Shown here one piece after another: positions 6,372 to 12,879 of a DNA stretch of 12,879 nt. The stretch comes from Chitinophagaceae bacterium (GTDB lineage: Bacteria; Bacteroidota; Bacteroidia; Chitinophagales; Chitinophagaceae), in the NCBI GenBank assembly GCA_025455665.1, contig JALOMC010000034.1, forward strand, positions 1 to 12,879. Direction: 5' to 3'. A program made the position numbers and the translations under genes. Positions within the stretch are counted from its first letter, which is position 1. Each line of letters opens with the position of its first letter. The notes under the pieces are model-generated. The model was not told where the DNA came from, ran no database searches, and saw only the letters and a program-made list of their open reading frames with translations.

Positions 6372-8279
6372 TTACTTGCTGTCTTCACCTTTTTCCAGCT
6401 TCTTCTTCAGGTCGGCCAGCACGCCCAGGTCGCCCAGGGTGGCTTTTTCTACCTTGCTCTGAATGTTCTTCACAGCTTTCTGAGTTTTCTCGGCTTCTGC
6501 CTTCTTCTCTTTCTTCTCTGCTTCAAACTCTTCTTGCTTGGCACGCTCCCAAATGCGGGCATGGCTCAGTACGATGCGCTTTTCATTGCGGTCGAACTCG
6601 ATAACCATGAACTGGTTGGTTTCGTCGGCGCTGATGGTAGTACCATCTTCCTTGCCCAGGTGGCGGGCAGGTGCAAAGCCTTCGAGGCCGTACGGCAGGC
6701 TTACTACAGCACCTTTGTCATCCTTCTTGATCACAGTGCCTTCGTGCAGGCTACCAACAGGGAAGGTTTCGGCCAGGCTGTTCCAGGGATCTTCTTCCAG
6801 CTGCTTGTGGCCCAGTTGCAGTTTGCGGCCATCCTTGTCGATGTTCAGGATGATGATGTCGATGTTTTCGCCCACCTTGGTGTACTCGCTGGGGTGGTTC
6901 AGGCGCTTCAGCCAGCTCAGGTCGCTGATGTGAATCATGCCACCAATACCAGCAGCCAGCTCTACAAACACACCGTACGGCGTGATGTTCTTTACCACAC
7001 CAGTGTGGCGGCTGTCAATGGGGTACTTGTTTTCAATAGTGCTCCAGGGATCTTCGGTCAGCTGCTTGATGCTCAGGCTCATTTTGCGGCTGTCTTTGTC
7101 CAGCGTCACAATACGAGCTTCGTGCTCATTGCCCAGTTGGAAGAATTCCTTGGCATTTACCGGCGTATTGGCCCAGGTAATCTCACTTACGTGTACCAGA
7201 CCTTCTACACCCGGCATGATCTCGAGGAATGCACCGTAATCTTCAATGTTTACCACCTTGCCTTTTACGGTATTGCCTTCTTGTACAGCTTCAGGCAGCA
7301 CATCCCACGGGTGCGGGGTCAGCTGCTTCAGGCCCAGGCTGATGCGCTTCTTGTCGTCGTCGAAATCGAGTACTACCACGTTCAGTTTCTGGTCCAGCTT
7401 CAGCACCTCTGAAGGGTGGTTGATGCGGCCCCAGCTGATGTCGGTGATGTACAGCAAACCATCGAGGCCACCCAGGTCCATGAACGCACCAAAGTCGGTG
7501 ATGTTCTTGATGGTACCTTCCAGCACCTGACCTTTTTCCAGCTTGGCCATGATTTCGGCACGCTGTGCTTCGATGTCGCTTTCTATCAGTGCCTTGTGGC
7601 TTACTACGGCGTTCTTGATGGTTTCGTTGATCTTCACCACCTTGAACTCCATGGTTTTGCCTACAAACTGATCGTAGTCGGTTACAGGCTTCACATCTAT
7701 CTGTGAGCCGGGCAGGAAGGTTTCCATGCCAAATACGTCTACAATCAAACCGCCTTTGGTTTTGCTGGTCACTGTACCGGTTACTACTTCGCCGGTTTTG
7801 TGGGCGTCCACAATTTTTTCCCATGCACGGGTAATGCGGGCTTGCTTGCGGCTCAGGTGCAGGTGGCCATTGCGGTCTTCTTTTTCTACCACCATAATTT
7901 CCACTTCGTCGCCGATTTTCACCGGGTTGTCGCGGAATTCGTTGAGGCTGATCAAACCATCGCTTTTGAAGCCGATATTGATCACAGCATCTGTTTTAGT
8001 AAGACCCACTACGGTGCCGGTTACCAGCTCGCCGTCGTTAAAGGTGCGGAAGGTAGCTTCGTACACCACGTCGTACTTTTCTTTCTCTTCTTTTTTGTAA
8101 GAAGACACGTTGCGCTTGTCAATGCTCCAGTCAAAATCATCGTGAGCAGTAGCAACGGTTTCGGCCACGGGGGCCTCCACAGGTACATTTGTTGTCGCAG
8201 TAGGCTCGGTGGCAGCTGTGTCAGCGGCGCCGGCGTTCTCCTGTGCATCTGCGTTTAGTTGTTTCAAAAAGAAATGCAT
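6372..8279 (-). CDS. rpsA: 30S ribosomal protein S1
   Basis: This is ribosomal protein S1, 635 residues with six OB-fold S1 repeats, which binds mRNA on the small subunit and helps initiation. This matters in Bacteroidota, where most genes lack Shine-Dalgarno sites. After an acidic, Ala/Thr-rich leader (1-50), the repeats lie at about 82-145, 163-230, 248-318, 334-405, 421-491 and 508-575. Repeats 3 to 5 are the best conserved, with signatures such as ITDFGAFMDLGGLDGLLYITDISWG (shown in part: 260-284) and EDYGAFLEI; repeats 1, 2 and 6 are more divergent, as in other S1 proteins. The C-terminal tail (580-635) is a highly charged Lys/Glu helix. The ATG at 8277-8279 follows a clear promoter and a 5' hairpin. 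A strong terminator closes the gene, so it is transcribed alone. Confidence 0.97.
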   Translation of the reverse strand: MHFFLKQLNADAQENAGAADTAATEPTATTNVPVEAPVAETVATAHDDFDWSIDKRNVSSYKKEEKEKYDVVYEATFRTFNDGELVTGTVVGLTKTDAVINIGFKSDGLISLNEFRDNPVKIGDEVEIMVVEKEDRNGHLHLSRKQARITRAWEKIVDAHKTGEVVTGTVTSKTKGGLIVDVFGMETFLPGSQIDVKPVTDYDQFVGKTMEFKVVKINETIKNAVVSHKALIESDIEAQRAEIMAKLEKGQVLEGTIKNITDFGAFMDLGGLDGLLYITDISWGRINHPSEVLKLDQKLNVVVLDFDDDKKRISLGLKQLTPHPWDVLPEAVQEGNTVKGKVVNIEDYGAFLEIMPGVEGLVHVSEITWANTPVNAKEFFQLGNEHEARIVTLDKDSRKMSLSIKQLTEDPWSTIENKYPIDSRHTGVVKNITPYGVFVELAAGIGGMIHISDLSWLKRLNHPSEYTKVGENIDIIILNIDKDGRKLQLGHKQLEEDPWNSLAETFPVGSLHEGTVIKKDDKGAVVSLPYGLEGFAPARHLGKEDGTTISADETNQFMVIEFDRNEKRIVLSHARIWERAKQEEFEAEKKEKKAEAEKTQKAVKNIQSKVEKATLGDLGVLADLKKKLEKGEDSK

Positions 8280-8286
8280 GATAAAA

Positions 8287-8308
8287 CCCCGATGGTTTTG
8301 AATCGGGG
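8287..8308 (-). promoter_or_regulatory. 5' leader hairpin of rpsA
   Basis: A perfect 7-bp stem (CCCCGAT at one arm, ATCGGGG at the other) with an 8-nt loop lies eight bases from the rpsA start codon. On the transcribed strand it is followed by TTTTATC and then the ATG. Given the -7 box at 8312-8319, the stem should be the very 5' end of the mRNA. It could stabilise the message, attenuate it, or be a binding site for S1 itself; the sequence alone does not decide. Confidence 0.6.
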
Positions 8309-8311
8309 CGG

Positions 8312-8342
8312 CAAAAGTAGGGCAAAAGCCCCGTGTAGCAAG
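8312..8342 (-). promoter_or_regulatory. rpsA promoter (Bacteroidota -33/-7 type)
   Basis: On the minus strand an exact TAnnTTTG box, TACTTTTG (8312-8319), is preceded after a spacer of exactly 19 nt by CTTG (8339-8342), three of four bases of the TTTG -33 element. Transcription should begin near 8308, about 29 nt before the ATG. This is the best promoter in the window. Confidence 0.75.
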
Positions 8343-8420
8343 GGTTTCGATGGTTTTTTTGCGGCGTTAAGCCCGGGCCCTGCTTTTCGCATGCTGCCAG
8401 CCTAACTAATTCGTTTTCAG

Positions 8421-9506
8421 CTACTTTGTTGGTGGGGTACCCGCTTCTACCATTTTTACCCGCTCCATATTGTGCTTCACCAGCGTTCCAATAGCCTCGG
8501 CAGCGGCTTCAATATTGGTAAGGGCGGCTTCTATACCAGGCATGCCGTGGCCACTTTGCGCTTGTCGCAGCTGCGCTATGGCCGCCATTATTTGTTGCAA
8601 ATGTGGCATCATACCGTGGGTATGGTTGCGGGCCATCGATTTCAAAGCTCCATTTTGCTGCTCCACCAGCTCATAAAAGCGGTTCCGCTCTTTCATGGTC
8701 AGCACTTCGGCGGTCACATTTTTACTGAAGCCCGCCATGGCCACCACGGTACTGCCTACTCTGATGGGGTAAAAACGCAGCCGAAGAAAAAACGTACTGT
8801 CATTGGTATCTACCCGTTCTTGAAAATCGAGCATTTCGCCTGCAAAAACCTGCTCGTATCGCTGCTGCCAGGCAGGGCGAAGTACTGCAGGCAGCGCTGC
8901 CAATATGTTTACACCTGGTAGTAAATCAATGCCAAATGCCTGCAAAAAATCCCGACGCATGATGTCGTTGGCAAACTCAATATCAAAATTGCGGTTCACC
9001 GACCATATACTTTCACTTGAGCTATTCAAGATGCCTTCTATCCGGGCCTTTTGTTCTGCTATGGTCAGCTGGGCTTGTTCCAGTGCTGTCACTTCTTCCG
9101 CTATTACCGCATTTCCAATCCATTCTCCCTGCTCGCTGGCTATGCCAAACTTGTGGCTGCGGTAAATGTGCTGCAGGCCATCCTCATCAGTAAAGTACTC
9201 CAGCAAATGCATGTCGGCGGCAGCGGTGCTTTCCAGATCATTGCGCCGGAAGGCGTCAGCCTGTTCTTTGCTCACAAAGTCGTAATCGGTTTTGCCAACA
9301 ATGGCCGACCGTGGGTGACCCAGCAAGCGGGCCAAGGCTTCATTCACGTATACAAAGCGGCCATCCCGGTCTTTGATGGCTACGGGCCCCTTGAAATGAT
9401 CGATAAAACTGGCAAATACCTGGGGCAAATGGGCGGCAAACGAGTCAATCAATGAATTTGCCCGTGGGTCGCTGTCGCCAGCAGGGGGTGGAGTAGAGGT
9501 GGACAT
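8421..9506 (-). CDS. Two-PAS sensor protein with an isolated DHp-like C-terminus (no kinase ATPase domain)
   Basis: This 361-residue cytoplasmic protein carries two PAS sensor domains. PAS1 spans about 35-140 (PVAIKDRDGRFVYVNEALARLLG, in part, then VGKTDYDF), ending in an EEVTALEQAQ helix. PAS2 spans about 155-265, starting ILNSSSESIWSVN and ending in AGFSKNVTAE. The C-terminal stretch 272-350 resembles the dimerisation and phosphoacceptor helices of Bacteroidota PAS kinases: VEQQNGALKSMARNHTH (281-297) aligns with the usual EQNxxLxxIAWxQSH, which makes His297 the counterpart of the phosphoacceptor. The acidic residue that normally follows is Gly298, and the protein stops before any ATP-binding domain. 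There is no signal peptide or membrane segment. It may be a signalling partner or a degenerate kinase; ligand and output are unknown. The stop at 8421-8423 is followed by no clear terminator. TACTTTTA at 9520-9527 may be a weak -7 box. Confidence 0.88.
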   Translation of the reverse strand: MSTSTPPPAGDSDPRANSLIDSFAAHLPQVFASFIDHFKGPVAIKDRDGRFVYVNEALARLLGHPRSAIVGKTDYDFVSKEQADAFRRNDLESTAAADMHLLEYFTDEDGLQHIYRSHKFGIASEQGEWIGNAVIAEEVTALEQAQLTIAEQKARIEGILNSSSESIWSVNRNFDIEFANDIMRRDFLQAFGIDLLPGVNILAALPAVLRPAWQQRYEQVFAGEMLDFQERVDTNDSTFFLRLRFYPIRVGSTVVAMAGFSKNVTAEVLTMKERNRFYELVEQQNGALKSMARNHTHGMMPHLQQIMAAIAQLRQAQSGHGMPGIEAALTNIEAAAEAIGTLVKHNMERVKMVEAGTPPTK

Positions 9507-9690
9507 GATCGGCAGATTTTAAAAGTACAATCGATCCAGGCAACCGGTAAGAGAACAGGATGTGAAGCCACCAAGAGCACCGGCCCCAGCCGGGTAGCGG
9601 CACTCCTCCATGGCAAGGCAGGCGAATCGTTTAGTCATACGAAAACCTCTCCTCACTGGCGCAACAAATCTGTTTCGCTTTTGGTTCGCA

Positions 9691-11280
9691 CTATTCCCAC
9701 TCAATGGTGGCAGGCGGCTTGCTGCTGATGTCGTACACCACCCGGTTGATGCCTTTCACGTTGTTGATGATTTCGTTGCTGATATGCGCCAAAAACTCGT
9801 AAGGCAGGTGGGCCCAGTCGGCGGTCATGCCATCTACACTGGTTACGGCCCGCAGGGCTACCGTGTATTCATAGGTGCGTTCGTCGCCCATTACTCCTAC
9901 GCTTTTTACCGGTAGCAGTATGGTGCCTGCCTGCCATACTTTATCATACAGGTTGTGTTGCTTCAATCCGTTGATGTAGATAGCGTCGGCGTTTTGCAAC
10001 AGCTGCACTTTCTCTTCGGTTATTTCGCCCAGTATGCGGATGGCCAGGCCAGGGCCGGGAAAGGGATGACGAAACAGCAGGTCGTGCGGAATGCCCAGCT
10101 CCAGGCCAACGCGGCGTACCTCGTCTTTGAACAGAAAGCGCAAGGGCTCCACTAAGTCCAGCTTCATGGTATCGGGCAGGCCGCCCACATTGTGGTGGCT
10201 TTTGATGGTTTGGCTGGGGCCGTGTACACTTACGCTCTCAATCACATCGGGGTAAATAGTGCCCTGGCCCAAAAAGCTGATATCGGTGAGTTGGTGCGCC
10301 TCCTGGTCAAATACTTCAATAAAAGTTTTGCCGATGATTTTGCGCTTTTCCTCCGGGTCGGTTTTGCCCGCCAGTTTGGTATAAAAATGCTCCCGGGCAT
10401 CTACACCCTTTACGTTCAGATCCAGCACCTTGTAGGTTTCCAGCACCTGCTCAAATTCGCCTTTGCGCAGCACCCCGTTGTCTACAAAAATGCCAAACAG
10501 GTTTTTACCAATCGCCCGGCTGATGAGCACGGCCGCCACGGTACTGTCTACGCCACCGCTCAGCGCCATGATTACTTTCTTATCGCCAATCTTTGCTTTC
10601 AGCTCAGCTACGGTTTCACTAATGAAGTGAGCCGGTGTCCAATCGCCGGTGCAGCCACAGGTGTGGTACAAAAAGTTTTTGATCAGCGTTTTGCCCTCGG
10701 TGCTGTGGTACACCTCGGGGTGAAACTGGAAACCGTAAAGGGGGAAGTCCGAAAGTCCGGAAGTCGGAGAGCTTGAAGTGGCTTCCAGTCTTTCGGTCTT
10801 TCCGACTTGCGGACTTTTTCTAAACGCAGCTACCGGAATACTATCTGTCACCGCCAGTACTTCAAATCCCTCGGGTAATTCTTTAATGCTGTCGCTGTGG
10901 CTCATCCATACCTGGCTGCGGTCGCTGATGCCCTGCAGCAGGCTGTCGTCCTGCTGTTTGATCATGAAGGCGCGGCCATACTCCCGCTTATCGCTTTTTT
11001 CCACCCGGCCACCGTACAGTTTGGCGGTCAGCTGGGCGCCGTAGCACACCCCCAGCACGGGCAGGCGCTGGTTCATGGCGGCTACATCTACCGTGGGGGC
11101 ATTGGCATCGTTTACACTAAAGGGGCTACCACTCAGGATGATGCCTTTAAGACCTGCTTCGTATTGGATGGGCTTATGATAGGGTTGTATCTCGCAGTAT
11201 ACATGGGCCTCCCGCACGGCCCGGGCAATCAGCTGCGTGTATTGGCTGCCAAAGTCGAGAATTACGATTTTTTCCGTCAT
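9691..11280 (-). CDS. guaA: GMP synthase (glutamine-hydrolysing)
   Basis: This enzyme converts XMP, ATP and glutamine to GMP, the last step of guanine nucleotide synthesis in the cytosol. It has 529 residues, longer than the roughly 510-525 usual for the family. The class I glutamine amidotransferase domain (about 3-200) has nucleophile Cys79 in GVCYGAQ and His187/Glu189 in FHPEV. The ATP pyrophosphatase domain has the SGGVDS loop at 241-246, HHNVGGLPD (362-370) and RHPFPGPGL (404-412). The C-terminal dimerisation domain ends in the classic PPATIEWE. All catalytic residues are intact. I chose the ATG at 11278-11280 (MTEKIVILDFGSQYTQ), as the family starts here; the upstream in-frame start adds 11 unrelated residues. 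Residues 155-179 are a serine-rich insertion encoded by a palindromic repeat, with no frame loss. It is probably a single-gene unit. Confidence 0.97.
   Translation of the reverse strand: MTEKIVILDFGSQYTQLIARAVREAHVYCEIQPYHKPIQYEAGLKGIILSGSPFSVNDANAPTVDVAAMNQRLPVLGVCYGAQLTAKLYGGRVEKSDKREYGRAFMIKQQDDSLLQGISDRSQVWMSHSDSIKELPEGFEVLAVTDSIPVAAFRKSPQVGKTERLEATSSSPTSGLSDFPLYGFQFHPEVYHSTEGKTLIKNFLYHTCGCTGDWTPAHFISETVAELKAKIGDKKVIMALSGGVDSTVAAVLISRAIGKNLFGIFVDNGVLRKGEFEQVLETYKVLDLNVKGVDAREHFYTKLAGKTDPEEKRKIIGKTFIEVFDQEAHQLTDISFLGQGTIYPDVIESVSVHGPSQTIKSHHNVGGLPDTMKLDLVEPLRFLFKDEVRRVGLELGIPHDLLFRHPFPGPGLAIRILGEITEEKVQLLQNADAIYINGLKQHNLYDKVWQAGTILLPVKSVGVMGDERTYEYTVALRAVTSVDGMTADWAHLPYEFLAHISNEIINNVKGINRVVYDISSKPPATIEWE
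10745..10816. repeat. 72-nt palindromic array of 8-bp units, in frame inside guaA
   Basis: The left arm consists of four tandem octamers at 10745-10776: AAGTCCGA, AAGTCCGG, AAGTCGGA and GAGCTTGA. An 8-nt centre (10777-10784) follows. The right arm at 10785-10816 carries four octamers which on the opposite strand read AAGTCCGC, AAGTCGGA, AAGACCGA and AAGACTGG. The arms can pair imperfectly, about two thirds of positions over 32 nt by eye. Total length is 9 x 8 = 72 nt, or 24 codons, so the guaA frame is kept. No other copy is apparent in the window. The origin as a mobile or replicating repeat is an inference. Confidence 0.8.
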
Positions 11281-11288
11281 GATGGCCG

Positions 11289-11296
11289 CAAAGATA
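11289..11296 (-). promoter_or_regulatory. -7 box of a guaA promoter, close to the start codon
   Basis: The minus strand has an exact TAnnTTTG match, TATCTTTG, only eight bases upstream of the guaA ATG. I see no TTG at the usual -33 spacing, so support is partial. If used, the mRNA would have a leader of about five bases or fewer. Confidence 0.35.
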
Positions 11297-11401
11297 ACCG
11301 CCGGCATGGCCACTAGGCCCGCCCGGGCAGCGGATACTTTCCACCAGTTATTGCTACCGCTCTACCCCGCCTGCCTGCCGCCGGCGTAAGAATGCACGAA
11401 T

Positions 11402-11418
11402 GTTAAAGAACATTTAAC
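11402..11418. promoter_or_regulatory. Inverted repeat upstream of the head-GIN lipoprotein gene
   Basis: A perfect 6-bp inverted repeat, GTTAAA, 5 nt, TTTAAC, lies 39 nt before the ATG at 11457. This AT-rich dyad is in the divergent gap with guaA and could be an operator or sigma-factor related site; no regulator is known from the window. Confidence 0.3.
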
Positions 11419-11456
11419 GAAGTTTGGCGCAACGCATTTCAAACCCAACAATACAG

Positions 11457-12188
11457 ATGACAACAAAGCGATGGATAGCGGCCGGAGCCCTGGTGCTGGC
11501 GCTGGCACTGGTGGGCTGCCAGTGGTGGCCGCACACGGTAAGTGGCAATGGCAACATGCGCAGCGAAACCCGCTCGGTGGCCGGCTTCAGCGAAATATCG
11601 GTGGGGGGGCCTTTTGAGGTGGAAGTAATTCCCAACGCCGATTTTGGCGTAGTGCTGGAGGCCGATGAAAACCTGCTACGCTACATACATGTAGATAAAG
11701 AGGGCGACCGCCTGAAAGTGAAGGTGCGCAATGGGGTAAACCTGCGTAGCAAAAAGGGCATTAAACTGCGCATTTCCCTGCCCGAACTCACGGCTATTTC
11801 CTTTGCCGGCAGCGGCAACATGCGGGTAAAGGGCGTTTTGAAAACCGACCAGCGCCTGACAGTGGCAGTGGCTGGCAGCGGTAATGTATATGCCGAAGTA
11901 GACTGCCCCGACATAGATGCCGACATAGCCGGTAGCGGCACCATTGAAATGACCGGCCGTACCCGCAGTGTAGACCTGAGCATAGCTGGCAGCGGCGACT
12001 ACAAAGCCGAAAAGCTGCTGAGCGAAAGCACCAAAGTATCTGTAGCCGGCAGCGGCAGTGCCTGGGTATACGCCAGCGCCGATCTGGAAGTAAGCATAGC
12101 CGGTAGTGGCGATGTATACTACCGCGGACAGCCGGCCAATCTGAAGCGCAGTATTGCCGGTAGCGGACAAGTAGAACCACTGAATTGA
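11457..12188 (+). CDS. Head-GIN (DUF2807) lipoprotein
   Basis: This 243-residue envelope lipoprotein of the DUF2807 / head-GIN family is common in Bacteroidota. The N-terminus is a lipoprotein signal: basic TTKR, hydrophobic ALVLALALVG, and lipobox LVGC with Cys21 as the lipidated residue. The mature part begins with SGNGNMRSETRSVAGFSEISVGG (in part; 29-51), the family start. Seven AGSG turns then occur at 117, 139, 158, 177, 197, 215 and 234, spaced 18-22 residues apart, as expected for rungs of a right-handed beta-helix. The family is often labelled putative adhesin, but function is not established. I chose the ATG at 11457 because it places the signal peptide at the start; an in-frame TTG 33 nt upstream adds a polar stretch that would spoil it. 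It is a monocistronic gene closed by a strong terminator. Confidence 0.93.
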   Translation: MTTKRWIAAGALVLALALVGCQWWPHTVSGNGNMRSETRSVAGFSEISVGGPFEVEVIPNADFGVVLEADENLLRYIHVDKEGDRLKVKVRNGVNLRSKKGIKLRISLPELTAISFAGSGNMRVKGVLKTDQRLTVAVAGSGNVYAEVDCPDIDADIAGSGTIEMTGRTRSVDLSIAGSGDYKAEKLLSESTKVSVAGSGSAWVYASADLEVSIAGSGDVYYRGQPANLKRSIAGSGQVEPLN

Positions 12189-12222
12189 CCCGTGCTGCGG
12201 GCACATTTATTCGTGAATAACC

Positions 12223-12246
12223 AAAGCGGCACCTGCCGCTTTTTTT
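12223..12246 (+). terminator. Intrinsic terminator of the head-GIN gene
   Basis: A perfect 8-bp stem, AAAGCGGC with GCCGCTTT, encloses a 4-nt loop (ACCT) and runs directly into a T tract ending at 12246. It lies 35 nt after the stop codon of the lipoprotein gene and separates it from the MFS gene. Confidence 0.93.
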
Positions 12247-12292
12247 ATGGCATCTTTACCGCTCAGTTTCTCCTTCTTACAAGCCCACCAGC

Positions 12293-12879
12293 ATGAATCG
12301 CCGCGAACGCCTGTTGCTGCTGCTATTGGCAGCACTCAACTTTACCCACATCCTCGATTTTATGATCATGATGCCGCTGGGCAACTACCTCATGCCGGCA
12401 TTTGATGTAGATGCCAGCGCATTTGCCGGTGCCGTATCGGCCTACAACTATGCGGCCTTCGCCAGCGGTATTCTCGCCAGCTTTTTTGTCGATCGGTTCG
12501 ATCGCAAGTCGGTATTACTGTTTGGCTACAGCGGTTTTTTGCTCGGCACCCTGTTTTGCGCCCTGGCTCCCAGCTTTTGGCTGCTTACCCTGGCCCGCCT
12601 GGTAGCCGGTTTGTTTGGCGGCCTCATCGGGGCGCAGGTCCTCAGCATTGTGGCCGATTCTTTTCCGTACGAAAAACGTGGCCGGGCCATGAGCTGGCTC
12701 ATGACCCGCTCAGCCTGTACCTGGCCCGTTTCATCAGTTGGCATGCACCTTTCTACTTTATTGTGGCCACCGGCCTGGTTGTGCTGCCCGCCATCTGGAA
12801 GTATGTACCCTCCATGACCCGCCACATACAGGCGCCCGGCCAGCACCAAACCATGCTGCAAACCCTGCGGGTCCTATTT
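12293..12879 (+). pseudogene. MFS transporter, frameshifted and partial
   Basis: This is the N-terminal part of a major facilitator superfamily permease, an inner-membrane secondary transporter. Frame 1 starts at the ATG at 12293 and gives TM1 (about 7-28), TM2 (about 45-65), the motif A loop SFFVDRFDRKSVLL (63-76), TM3 (about 75-92), TM4 (about 96-118) and the loop SFPYEKRGRAMSWLMT (123-138). From about 12709 the MFS sequence continues in another frame, PLSLYLARFISWHAPFYFIV and on for 57 codons from CTC at 12709 to the window end. Frame 1 itself runs into unrelated residues and stops at 12815-12817. By comparison with family spacing, roughly ten residues at the start of TM5 are missing at the joint near 12703-12709. 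The gene is therefore probably broken by a small deletion, unless the sequence has an error here. The substrate is unknown and the rest of the gene is off the window. Confidence 0.82.

Noticed and set aside
6534..7412. 292-codon open frame on the plus strand
   Set aside because: It is antisense to rpsA; the opening comes from rpsA codon bias.
9507..9690. tRNA or other structured RNA between the PAS gene and guaA
   Set aside because: I looked for a cloverleaf and a terminator and found neither; only the small ORF candidate and a weak -7 box are visible.
12703..12709. Programmed ribosomal frameshift in the MFS gene
   Set aside because: There is no slippery heptamer or following structure, and family residues are missing at the joint, which points to a deletion.
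12526..12861. 111-codon open frame on the minus strand
   Set aside because: It is antisense to the MFS gene and has no domain; the MFS sequence is convincing in two plus-strand frames.

Overview
The window is ordinary chromosomal DNA from a member of the Bacteroidota, most likely a Chitinophagaceae-like genus. This rests on several things: a DUF1572 protein; a head-GIN (DUF2807) lipoprotein; a six-repeat ribosomal protein S1; a PlsC-type acyltransferase with divergent core motifs; start codons without Shine-Dalgarno sequences; and -7 boxes of the Bacteroidota type TAnnTTTG upstream of several genes. I see no rRNA, tRNA, CRISPR array, insertion sequence or phage gene. No gene-free gap exceeds 300 bases.

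Layout, left to right. Positions 1-1962 (-) hold most of an EF-G-like GTPase whose C-terminus lies off the window. Positions 2111-2473 (-) encode a small coiled-coil protein with its own intrinsic terminator. Reading rightwards, 2626-3786 encodes a secreted M28 metallopeptidase and 3805-4359 a DUF1572 (DinB-like) protein, 18 nt apart and probably one transcript. A PlsC-family acyltransferase (4366-5136, -) converges on them and is divergent from an HxpB-type HAD phosphatase (5268-5954, +). A tail-anchored small protein (5970-6248, -) sits downstream of rpsA (6372-8279, -), separated by a palindromic terminator and a separate promoter. A two-PAS protein with an isolated histidine-kinase dimerisation-like helix pair (8421-9506, -) follows, then guaA (9691-11280, -), a head-GIN lipoprotein (11457-12188, +) with a terminator, and a frameshifted MFS transporter (12293 to the window end, +).

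Most genes are single-gene units with household roles: translation (S1, EF-G-like), GMP synthesis, phospholipid acylation and sugar-phosphate hydrolysis. They alternate with envelope or poorly characterised proteins. No multi-gene defence or biosynthetic system is visible.

The most unusual feature is inside guaA. A 72-nt imperfect palindrome is built of four 8-bp units, an 8-nt centre and four inverted 8-bp units. It is exactly 24 codons long and reads in frame, so it adds a serine-rich loop just before the catalytic His/Glu pair of the glutaminase domain. It looks like an in-frame palindromic repeat insertion. Other points of interest are: the 5'-terminal hairpin of the rpsA transcript; the PAS/DHp protein lacking an ATPase domain; the divergent catalytic motifs of the EF-G-like and PlsC-like proteins; and the broken MFS gene.
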